Of a DNA stretch of 5,544 nt, positions 1 through 5,544 are shown piece by piece. The stretch is from JANMDU01 sp043755865. Lineage in GTDB: Bacteria > Pseudomonadota > Gammaproteobacteria > Burkholderiales > Burkholderiaceae_C. Position 1 is the first letter of the stretch. Each line of letters begins with the position of its first letter. The DNA lies in contig JAYUSD010000014.1 of NCBI GenBank assembly GCA_043755865.1, positions 1 to 5,544 on the forward strand, read 5' to 3'. The notes under the pieces were generated by a model that saw only the letters and a list, made by a program, of their open reading frames with translations, was not told the DNA's origin and made no database searches. The translations under genes were made by a program, and so were the position numbers.

Positions 1-39
1 TATTTTTTTTGCATCAAGCAACCGGGTTAAAGTAGCGTC

Positions 40-1425
40 ATGACCAAGACTATTCGCTACACCCTGATTTCTATCCGAGACTTGCTCACTTCGTTTGGGC
101 CTTTTATCGCGCTGGGTGTGTTGCTTCTAGGCGCAGCGTATTGGTGGCTGAACCCGAATCCGCCGACGATTGTGACGCTGGCCACTGGCCCGGCGCAGAG
201 CGCCTACGACGAGTTGGGCAAAAAATACGTTTCCATTTTGAAGACCAATGGCATCACTGTGAAAGTGGTGCAAACGGAAGGCTCCTCGGCCAACCTGAAG
301 TTGTTGCGCGATGGTTTGGTGGATATCGGTTTTGTGCAGGGCGGTACCAATGCGCTCACCGAAGTCGATCAAGATAATTTAGAAACATTGGGCAGCTTAT
401 TTATGGAGCCCATTTGGTTGTTTTACAGGGAAGAAGCGGCGGCTCGATTGCTCAGCACGCCGGCTATTAAGGCAAAGTCTTCCGCCCTGCTAAAACGCAC
501 GCTTCAAGGCACGCCGCAAGTCACCCCAACACTCAGCGCTATGACCCAACTGCCTGGCTGGCGCCTCAATGTAGGCACTGAGGGCTCCGGTGTACCGCGC
601 CTCATGACGCGCTTGCTCGATAGCAACCGCATCGAGCCCAAAGACATCAAACTTTCCAACTTAGACCAAACACCGGCCACAATGGCATTGCTGACCGGTG
701 AACTTGATGCTCTCGTATTCGCATCTGCTCCCGAATCGCTGATGGTGCAAATGCTCTTGCAGACACCGGGCATCAAGCTGATGGATTTGCAGCAAAGCGA
801 TGCTTATTCACGCCGCTTTAACTTTCTCTCGCCAGCGCTTCTGCCGCGCGGCGTGGTGGATCTTGCGCTCGACACGCCGGCGCAAGATGTGCGCTTGGTC
901 GGCCCCACGGCTTCATTGATCACACGCAACACGACGCATCCCGCGCTTTTGCAACTGTTTACCAGCGCCGCACACCAGATTCATGGCGTGCCAGGCTGGT
1001 TTGCCCAATCTAAACAATTTCCCAATGCGCAGCGCGATGAATTGCCGATGGCGCAGGAAGCAGAGCGCTATTTGAAAAATGGCCCGCCATTGCTCCAGCG
1101 CTACTTGCCTTTTTGGTTTGCCAATTTGATCGAACGCATGTGGGTGGCGCTCTCAGTGATCATCGTGGTGCTGCTTCCGCTCTCGCGCATCTTGCCGCCG
1201 CTCTACACCTTCCGCGTGCGCTCGCGTATTTTCAAATGGTATGCCCAGCTGCGAAGCATTGAAGACCGCGATTCACCTGATCCGCAGGTGCGCACGGCGC
1301 TTATAGATGAGCTCAATGGGCTCGACGGCATGGTTGAGAAAATCAAAATCCCGCTTTCGCACGCAGACGAGCTGTATGCGCTGCGCAGCAATATTCACTT
1401 GGTGCGCAAGAAGCTGATGCGCTAG
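40..1425 (+). CDS. TAXI-family TRAP transporter solute-binding-like protein, membrane-anchored
   Basis: This 461-residue protein resembles TAXI-family (NMT1-like) solute-binding proteins, the extracytoplasmic subunits of TRAP transporters. A hydrophobic segment at about residues 19-37 is a membrane anchor or uncleaved signal. The binding-protein fold follows: a first strand at about 44-67 (IVTLATGPAQSAYDELGKKY), then a segment around 76-102 with EGSSANLKLLRDGLVDIGFV, and a second-lobe segment at about 176-193 (LNVGTEGSGVPRLMTRLL). A second hydrophobic helix lies at about 367-387, followed by a basic tail of about 75 residues (FRVRSRIFKWYAQLRSIEDR). I infer a cytoplasmic N-terminus, a periplasmic domain and a cytoplasmic tail, which differs from a soluble secreted binding protein. 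This two-anchor form is common in Burkholderiales. No TRAP membrane subunit is encoded in the window, so transport, sensing or scaffolding are all open, and the ligand is unknown. The start is the only one that keeps the first membrane segment complete, but it has no clear Shine-Dalgarno sequence. The gene converges on the DUF1631 gene. Confidence 0.88.
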   Translation: MTKTIRYTLISIRDLLTSFGPFIALGVLLLGAAYWWLNPNPPTIVTLATGPAQSAYDELGKKYVSILKTNGITVKVVQTEGSSANLKLLRDGLVDIGFVQGGTNALTEVDQDNLETLGSLFMEPIWLFYREEAAARLLSTPAIKAKSSALLKRTLQGTPQVTPTLSAMTQLPGWRLNVGTEGSGVPRLMTRLLDSNRIEPKDIKLSNLDQTPATMALLTGELDALVFASAPESLMVQMLLQTPGIKLMDLQQSDAYSRRFNFLSPALLPRGVVDLALDTPAQDVRLVGPTASLITRNTTHPALLQLFTSAAHQIHGVPGWFAQSKQFPNAQRDELPMAQEAERYLKNGPPLLQRYLPFWFANLIERMWVALSVIIVVLLPLSRILPPLYTFRVRSRIFKWYAQLRSIEDRDSPDPQVRTALIDELNGLDGMVEKIKIPLSHADELYALRSNIHLVRKKLMR

Positions 1426-1455
1426 TTGCGATTGCGATTGCAGTTGCAGCTGCGT
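1426..1455. repeat. imperfect hexanucleotide tandem repeat between convergent stop codons
   Basis: Five head-to-tail hexamers begin directly after the TAG of the TAXI gene: two TTGCGA, two TTGCAG, then CTGCGT. The last base is the first base of the reverse-strand TAA of the DUF1631 gene. The array therefore fills the entire 29-base gap between the two genes. I see no hairpin followed by a T-run here, so no intrinsic terminator is called in either direction. Confidence 0.6.
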
Positions 1456-3365
1456 TAAGCGGCCAGTAGAGGCGCAGCGTCACTGGCGGTCGTATCAGCG
1501 TCATCGGCCACCATACACACCTGCACCGCTTCTTGCAATTTTTTGATGTCGGAAAGTAAGGCATTGGCTTGCACATCCGGCATCTGAATGCTTTTCAGGC
1601 CAGCAATCAGTTGAGGCGTTAACTGCTGCACCAAGGCCAAGTGCTCAGGCTTACGCGGCGCAGCGCGGCGCAACGAAACACTCCAAAGCAGGCCAGCAAG
1701 CGCCTGTGTGTAGCGCTGCACATCGCCTTCATGCTGGGCGAAAAGCTGTGCCCGGGCGAGCACCTGCGCCCACGGCCCCATCAGGAATTGTTTGATCATC
1801 GGCGGCGCGTCGCCCGCATCACGGCGGCCCACCAGCTCAAAGCCGACGCGCCCGGCCAAGGCTTTGGCCGTTTGCATTTGCGCTAGCTCTTGCGCTTGGC
1901 GCGCTTGCTCCAGCTCTGCTGCCTCGTCTTGGCGCTGCCACACCGTGCGCAAGCTGTTGCACGCCTGCTCAAAGCCGCGTGCGCTGGGCTGGCGCATCGC
2001 AGCCAAAGCATCCATGACTTTGTCGATCATCATCATGAAGGGCGCAAAGCCCTCGGCCATCTCGCTGGAGTATTGCAGGCTGCGCTGTGTGATCAAAATC
2101 AGAAATTGCTGCGCTGGATGCGCGTCGTCTGTGAGCAAATGCGGCTCTTTATGCGCCAGCGCAAACAATGGTTGCTGCAAATCAGCCAGCGCCTCGCGCA
2201 GCGGCACGGGCACGCGCTGAAGGCTTGGCGAGGTGGTGTTTTGATAGCTCTTGATGAGTTCAGCGATTTGCGCCTCGCTCACATCAATGGCCTCATGCGC
2301 TGGCGATTGAGGCTCTGCGAGAGCAGTTTCTGCATCTACGCGCAAGGCATCTGATTCATCATCCATCGTTGGCATAGGCAAACCACGCGCGCGAATTTGC
2401 GCCATCAGTTGCTCGGCCACATCCAGATCACGCAAGAGCGCATCCATCGGATTACCACTCAAGGCCTGTGCCATCGCATCTTCAGCCGTGTCGGCCTGCT
2501 CAGACAAACCCAATTGCTTGCGCAATCGCAGCACCGTGCGCCGCGCTTGGCTTGCCAGTTGCTGCGTTTGCGTGTTCATACCTGCGCCGGCTTCATCAGA
2601 GTCTGAAGCCAAATCCTCGCCGGCTTGCGTGAAGCCATAGGCTACGGCGGCATAAGCGTCAAAGCCATTCGCCGCAGCCAGCGCGCTGGCCTCGCGGCTG
2701 CTGGGGTCGCGCAGCACAGCGTGCAATTGCAAATACACCCAAGCCAATTGCGAGCTGAGCGCAGAAAGTAAATGGTCTGCCCAAATTTTTCTGTGCGCGG
2801 GATGCGCTTCGCTACGCGCGATCAGCTCCAGCAAGGCCTGCACATAGGCTTGGGGGCCCAACGGATTGCGAGGCCTGCCTTCGATTGCAGCCAGCGCTTC
2901 AAACTGCGCTTGAACCAACGCATCAAGCTGCACCGACTCGGCAGCACAAATGCGCAAGTCAACCTTAGGCAAAATCGCCGCCATTTTTGCATTCGTCGGA
3001 TAGGCCATGGCCACGCGCAGCAATGCGCTGTATTGCTGCGCCCAGCGCGTGCGCTGTGATTCCATCGCGACTGCAGCGCCTTCAAGCGCTTGCGCTGGCT
3101 CGGTCTCAGCCAAGCTGACCAGAGTGCGATCCATACTCTGCATCGCCCGGCTAACCAAATTTGCCATCACCTGAGGCGCCAGCTCCAAGCTCCAAGCCAG
3201 GGCTTGCAACAAATGTGCAGACAAGCCCATCGATGCGCTGTCAGCCCTCATGTGCAGCGGCGTTTTTGAAGCATCCGTCAGGCAGGCGGCATCATTGGCC
3301 TGCGCTTGGTGGGTCACCAGCGCATCAAATTCTTCAGCGGATAAAGTGGGAAAAGGTGTGTCCAT
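1455..3365 (-). CDS. DUF1631 family protein, function unknown
   Basis: This 636-residue protein has features of the DUF1631 family of proteobacterial proteins, which has no established function. Recognisable parts are a segment near residues 385-420 (VPLREALADLQQPLFALA, then a DDAHPAQQF stretch) and a C-terminal block near 522-567 (PPMIKQFLMGPWAQVLARAQL, then LLWSVSLRR). Between them, about 481-503 is rich in Glu, Gln, Ala and Leu and could form a short coiled coil. The protein is rich in Ala, Gln and Leu and probably mostly helical; I see no signal peptide or membrane segment, so it is probably cytoplasmic. Family members I recall often continue into a region with a KLSWISP-like motif and a final FVNR-like strand. 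That tail seems absent here, where the protein ends in an acidic, Ala-rich stretch. I chose the ATG at 3365, preceded by GGTGG four bases upstream. The frame stays open to a TTG at 3494, but those 43 extra residues look like translated intergenic DNA. It is convergent with the TAXI gene and divergent from the metallopeptidase gene. Confidence 0.82.
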   Translation of the reverse strand: MDTPFPTLSAEEFDALVTHQAQANDAACLTDASKTPLHMRADSASMGLSAHLLQALAWSLELAPQVMANLVSRAMQSMDRTLVSLAETEPAQALEGAAVAMESQRTRWAQQYSALLRVAMAYPTNAKMAAILPKVDLRICAAESVQLDALVQAQFEALAAIEGRPRNPLGPQAYVQALLELIARSEAHPAHRKIWADHLLSALSSQLAWVYLQLHAVLRDPSSREASALAAANGFDAYAAVAYGFTQAGEDLASDSDEAGAGMNTQTQQLASQARRTVLRLRKQLGLSEQADTAEDAMAQALSGNPMDALLRDLDVAEQLMAQIRARGLPMPTMDDESDALRVDAETALAEPQSPAHEAIDVSEAQIAELIKSYQNTTSPSLQRVPVPLREALADLQQPLFALAHKEPHLLTDDAHPAQQFLILITQRSLQYSSEMAEGFAPFMMMIDKVMDALAAMRQPSARGFEQACNSLRTVWQRQDEAAELEQARQAQELAQMQTAKALAGRVGFELVGRRDAGDAPPMIKQFLMGPWAQVLARAQLFAQHEGDVQRYTQALAGLLWSVSLRRAAPRKPEHLALVQQLTPQLIAGLKSIQMPDVQANALLSDIKKLQEAVQVCMVADDADTTASDAAPLLAA

Positions 3366-3578
3366 GCAACCACCATTATTGCTGCAAACGCTGCCTTGCT
3401 CTTGGCGCGGCGACAGGCGCTGCAATTTGACAACGCCGAAATGCCGAAGTAGGCAACCAGATGTCACAAGCGTGTTGCCATCTGTTGATCTCAACCCCGT
3501 TCGCCCTTAGCCGCATAGTCGTGAAGCGCGTAGTCTCAACGAGGCGAGAATCCACGCAAATGTCGCTACACTGGGCCT
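3366..3578. other. divergent intergenic region, probable promoters of both flanking genes
   Basis: These 213 bases separate two divergent genes and should contain a promoter for each. On the plus side, a TACACT hexamer at 3567-3572 resembles a -10 box just upstream of the metallopeptidase start. On the minus side I find no convincing -35/-10 pair. A six-base dyad, GGCAAC at 3452-3457 and GTTGCC at 3474-3479, is separated by 16 bases. It could be an operator, but arms this short are expected by chance. No small ORF here looks real. Confidence 0.5.
3567..3572 (+). promoter_or_regulatory. candidate -10 box of the metallopeptidase gene
   Basis: TACACT matches four of six positions of the sigma-70 -10 consensus and ends six bases before the ATG at 3579. 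With usual spacing, transcription would start at or next to the A of the ATG, giving a leaderless message. No purine-rich Shine-Dalgarno sequence lies upstream of the ATG, which fits. I see no good -35 box 16-18 bases further upstream, so the call is weak. Confidence 0.3.
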
Positions 3579-4601
3579 ATGCGCAGCTTCTTGCAACTCA
3601 CTCTCGATTTTTTTTCTGAGGTGGTGTTGCCTTCAAAAAGTATACAAAATCATGCGATAGCCGGCATGGAATATGCGCCAAGCGCTACTGAATTAATAGC
3701 AAGCCGTACAACACCCTCGATGCTGCTTGCTGAGCCCATCGCTTCTTTGCTGCGCCCCACCCATTTCGCCCACCCCCGGGCCAACCGGCAAGCCCGTCTG
3801 CACAGCCTGGCAGGCCAGCGCTCTGGCCAAGGGGGCGGCAAAAGCGTGGGGGAGTGCATCGTCTCCTATGAGCTGCGCCGCGCCAAGCGCAAGACGATTG
3901 GCTTCGTGGTCGGCGCAGATGGTTTGGTGGTGAGCGCGCCGCGCTGGGTGCCACTGTACGAAGTAGACAAAGCGTTGCAAGAAAAATCTGCGTGGATCGT
4001 CAACAAGCTGGCCGAGGCGCAAGAACGCGTACAAAAGCAAGCTCAGGCACAGATTCAATGGAAAGAAGGCGCAGTGATTCCATTTTTGGGCGAGAGTGTG
4101 ACCATCGTGCTCGATCCACGCCAAGCCTCGGGCTCCTCGACTGCAGCGCAAGGCATGGCGCAGCTGCACCGTGATGCAAGCAGCCTGCCGAACACTAACA
4201 GCATTGCGCCGCACCTGACACTGCATATTGGCCTGCCGCACGATGCCTCGCCTGAGCGCATCCGAGACACCGTACAAGCTTGGCTCATGCGCCAAGCCAA
4301 ACGTATCTTTGAAGAGCGCCTGAATCATTTCGCGCCCCAGCTCAGCGTGCGCTGGACGAAGCTCGCGCTTTCAAACGCCAACAGCCGCTGGGGCAGCGCA
4401 GGCAGCGATGGTGCGATCCGCCTCAATTGGCGGTTGATTCATTTCCGTCAAAACGTCATCGACTATGTCGTCGTACATGAGCTCTCCCACCTGCGCGTCA
4501 TGGATCACAGCCCGCGCTTTTGGAGCACCGTGGAATCCATCATGCCCGATTACGTGCAGCGCAAGGGCATGCTCAAAGATGAGGCTATTCCAAGATGGTA
4601 G
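3579..4601 (+). CDS. YgjP-like (DUF45) zinc metallopeptidase, SprT/M48-type active site
   Basis: This 340-residue protein belongs to the YgjP/DUF45 family, often annotated as M48 family metallopeptidase. The zinc site is HELSH at residues 300-304, with H300 and H304 as ligands and E301 as the catalytic base. H310, in the following DHSPRFW motif, is the likely third ligand. Other family hallmarks are YELRRAKRKTIGFVVGADGL (97-116), SAPRWV (119-124), NSRWGS (268-273), LNWRLIHF (282-289) and IDYVVVHELSHL (294-305). I see no membrane segment or signal peptide, so a cytoplasmic enzyme is likely; the substrate is unknown. The start at 3579 is preferred because MRSFLQLTLDFF resembles the N-terminus of related Burkholderiales proteins. 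An in-frame ATG at 3666 is an alternative. Residues about 23-42 are encoded by a dispersed repeat copy, and about 43-92 form a low-complexity linker rich in Gly, Arg and Ser that is likely disordered. An eight-T run spans codons 10-13. The stop is followed by a second repeat copy. Confidence 0.87.
   Translation: MRSFLQLTLDFFSEVVLPSKSIQNHAIAGMEYAPSATELIASRTTPSMLLAEPIASLLRPTHFAHPRANRQARLHSLAGQRSGQGGGKSVGECIVSYELRRAKRKTIGFVVGADGLVVSAPRWVPLYEVDKALQEKSAWIVNKLAEAQERVQKQAQAQIQWKEGAVIPFLGESVTIVLDPRQASGSSTAAQGMAQLHRDASSLPNTNSIAPHLTLHIGLPHDASPERIRDTVQAWLMRQAKRIFEERLNHFAPQLSVRWTKLALSNANSRWGSAGSDGAIRLNWRLIHFRQNVIDYVVVHELSHLRVMDHSPRFWSTVESIMPDYVQRKGMLKDEAIPRW
3646..3702 (-). repeat. degenerate dispersed repeat, copy A, inside the metallopeptidase reading frame
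   Basis: Read on the minus strand, these 57 bases align without gaps to 4626-4682 on the plus strand, with 35 identities by my hand count. The longest shared words are GCCGGCTA and TTGCTA. Both copies contain TAGC and GCTA separated by 22 bases, giving an imperfect dyad. The pattern resembles an AT-rich intergenic repeat I recall from Comamonadaceae genomes, though I cannot confirm family membership. This copy lies within the coding sequence, over about residues 23-42. Confidence 0.55.
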
Positions 4602-4625
4602 ACACTCTGGTGATTACTCTGCTGT

Positions 4626-4682
4626 TTGCTACATAATTAATAGCACTCCATGCACAATATACGCCGGCTAACTGCCTATTTT
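4626..4682 (+). repeat. degenerate dispersed repeat, copy B, downstream of the metallopeptidase gene
   Basis: This is the partner of copy A in opposite orientation: 35 of 57 positions match without a gap, including the eight-base word GCCGGCTA at 4663-4670. It starts 25 bases after the metallopeptidase stop codon. The T-rich end near 4676-4686 is typical, as I recall, of such repeats in Comamonadaceae. The two copies bracket most of the metallopeptidase gene as an inverted pair. Confidence 0.55.
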
Positions 4683-4684
4683 TC

Positions 4685-4705
4685 TTAGAATTTGACTTTA
4701 GAATT
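4685..4705 (+). promoter_or_regulatory. duplicated TTAGAATT with embedded TTGACT, possible promoter or operator
   Basis: TTAGAATT occurs at 4685-4692 and again at 4698-4705, a 13-base period. A TTGACT (4692-4697) overlaps the first copy by one base and resembles a -35 box, but no good -10 hexamer lies 16-18 bases downstream. Each TAGAAT matches five of six -10 consensus bases, but neither has a clear -35. The region is the best candidate for the aminotransferase promoter, without a defined start point. Confidence 0.25.
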
Positions 4706-4732
4706 GCGTTATTTACTTCCCTGAGAACACCC

Positions 4733-5544
4733 ATGCTCCCCTTCGCTACGCGCCTGAAAAACGTTGAAACTTCTGCTATTCGTGAAATTTTTAAGCTGCT
4801 GGGCAAGCCCGGAATTATCAGCTTGGCAGGCGGCTTTCCAGATGCAAACTTGTTTGATGTGGAGGGCATTCGCGAAGCGAGCGCCAAGGCTCTCGCAGAC
4901 AACCCCGGCGCAATTTTGCAATACGGCGCAACCGAGGGCTACGATCCGTTGCGCGAGCAAATTGCCCGCTACATGGCTGGCAAAGGCGCAACTGTCGACC
5001 CAAAGGGTTTGATCATCACCACCGGCAGCCAGCAAGCGCTTGATCTGATCGGCAAAACGATGATCTCGCCGGGTGACAAAGTGATCGTGGAAGCGCCCAC
5101 TTTTCTTGCCACCATTCAGTGCTTTCGCCTCTACGGCGCAGACATTGTGGGCGCGCCGATTGATGCGCATGGCGTCAACGTGGATGCGCTGGAGCAGCTC
5201 ATTATCGAGCACAAGCCCAAATTGATCTATCTCATCCCCAATTTCGGCAACCCCAGCGGCGCGATGCTCAGCCTAGAGCGCAGGAAGCGCGTGCTGGAGC
5301 TGGCGGTGCAACACAAAGTACTTGTCGTGGAAGACGATCCGTATGGCGAGCTGTATTTCAATATGCCGCCGCCGCCCACGATGCTCCAGCTCTCGGGCGA
5401 TATCCCCGGCAGTCGCGATTGGCTGGCGTATTGCGGAAGTTTGAGCAAAACCATGTCGCCCGGCCTGCGCGTGGGCTGGTTGATTGCGCATCCTAGCCTG
5501 CTACAGAACGCCGTGATGTGCAAGCAATTCTCCGATGCCCACAC
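4733..5544 (+). CDS. PLP-dependent class I/II aminotransferase, 3'-truncated by window edge
   Basis: The first 270 codons of a fold-type I aminotransferase are present and the frame is open to the window end. It resembles the LysN/2-aminoadipate aminotransferase-like group, which is also the catalytic part of MocR regulators. It begins directly with MLPFATRLKNVETSAIREIF, so it lacks an N-terminal GntR DNA-binding domain and is an enzyme rather than a MocR regulator. Visible motifs are SLAGGFPD (30-37), LQYGATEGYDPLR (62-74), ITTGSQQALDL (95-105), the NPSG loop with N173, EDDPYGEL (200-207) with D201 and Y204 as likely cofactor contacts, and SLSKTMSPGLRVGW (236-249). K239 is the predicted Schiff-base lysine. 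It should transfer an amino group between an amino acid and a 2-oxo acid in the cytoplasm; the substrate cannot be told from sequence. About 120-130 residues are probably missing, including the arginine that usually binds the substrate carboxylate. A weak GAGA at 4723-4726 is the only Shine-Dalgarno candidate. Confidence 0.9.
   Translation, partial: MLPFATRLKNVETSAIREIFKLLGKPGIISLAGGFPDANLFDVEGIREASAKALADNPGAILQYGATEGYDPLREQIARYMAGKGATVDPKGLIITTGSQQALDLIGKTMISPGDKVIVEAPTFLATIQCFRLYGADIVGAPIDAHGVNVDALEQLIIEHKPKLIYLIPNFGNPSGAMLSLERRKRVLELAVQHKVLVVEDDPYGELYFNMPPPPTMLQLSGDIPGSRDWLAYCGSLSKTMSPGLRVGWLIAHPSLLQNAVMCKQFSDAH

Larger units (their letters stand above)
4602..4732. other. AT-rich spacer between metallopeptidase and aminotransferase genes
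   Basis: This 131-base spacer is clearly more AT-rich than the flanking genes. It holds repeat copy B and then a short promoter-like stretch. No clean GC-rich hairpin followed by a T-run is visible, although CTATTTTTCTT at the end of the repeat would supply a T-run. The aminotransferase gene probably has its own promoter here. Confidence 0.5.

Noticed and set aside
1641..2606. Several overlapping plus-strand open frames of 69-154 codons opposite the DUF1631 gene
   Set aside because: They overlap each other and the DUF1631 coding strand, and their Ser/Arg/Cys-rich or Leu/Arg/Gln/His-rich composition fits shadows of an Ala/Gln/Leu-rich gene.
3452..3479. GGCAAC-N16-GTTGCC dyad as an operator
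   Set aside because: Six-base arms with a 16-base gap are expected by chance in several kilobases and nothing else marks the site.
3366..3494. N-terminal extension of the DUF1631 protein from the TTG at 3494
   Set aside because: The extra 43 residues do not resemble the family, the start would be a rare TTG, and the ATG at 3365 has a plausible ribosome-binding sequence.
3496..3550. GTTCGCCCTTAG-like stretch as a remnant of a REP-type GTTCGCCCTGAG repeat
   Set aside because: Only about a dozen bases resemble the repeat, and the complementary arm is missing.
3693..4328. 211-codon open frame on the minus strand, antisense to the metallopeptidase gene
   Set aside because: It lies within a well-supported conserved gene, has no recognisable motif, and its Cys/His/Arg-rich composition is typical of a shadow frame in GC-rich DNA.
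3646..4682. Metallopeptidase gene as cargo of an insertion sequence or MITE-bounded element
   Set aside because: The repeats are strongly diverged, no transposase or target-site duplication is visible, and the left copy lies inside the gene rather than outside it.
4626..4690. Copy B plus its T-run as an intrinsic terminator
   Set aside because: The dyad is too imperfect and too AT-rich next to the T-run to form a convincing stem.
4709..5212. 167-codon open frame on the minus strand over the aminotransferase start
   Set aside because: The plus strand encodes clear PLP-enzyme motifs throughout; the reverse frame has none and starts within conserved coding sequence.

Overview
The window looks like chromosomal DNA from a betaproteobacterium of the order Burkholderiales, probably Comamonadaceae or a close relative. 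The evidence is moderately high GC, a membrane-anchored TAXI-type solute-binding protein of the kind common in that order, a DUF1631 protein, a YgjP-type metallopeptidase, and two degenerate copies of an AT-rich dispersed repeat resembling one I recall from Comamonadaceae genomes. The assignment rests on family recognition, not on a search.

Layout: (1) 40-1425 (+) encodes a TAXI-family (TRAP-associated) substrate-binding-like protein with a membrane segment at each end. (2) 1426-1454 is a 29-base gap between convergent genes, filled by imperfect hexamer repeats. (3) 1455-3365 (-) encodes a DUF1631 protein of unknown function. (4) 3366-3578 is a divergent intergenic region. (5) 3579-4601 (+) encodes a YgjP-like (DUF45) zinc metallopeptidase with an HELSH active site and an unusual N-terminal linker that includes a repeat copy. 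(6) 4602-4732 is an intergenic spacer with a second repeat copy in the opposite orientation. (7) 4733-5544 (+) is the first 270 codons of a class I/II PLP-dependent aminotransferase, cut by the window edge.

The genes do not form one obvious pathway. The first two converge, the second and third diverge, and the third and fourth are co-directional but separated by 131 bases containing a repeat, so an operon is not evident. No TRAP permease accompanies the TAXI protein here. I see no RNA gene, CRISPR array, transposase, phage gene, toxin-antitoxin pair or defence system. The observation I find most worth checking is the inverted repeat pair, one copy of which is translated as part of the metallopeptidase. 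The window otherwise looks like ordinary core or shell genome, and I found no convincing undescribed system.
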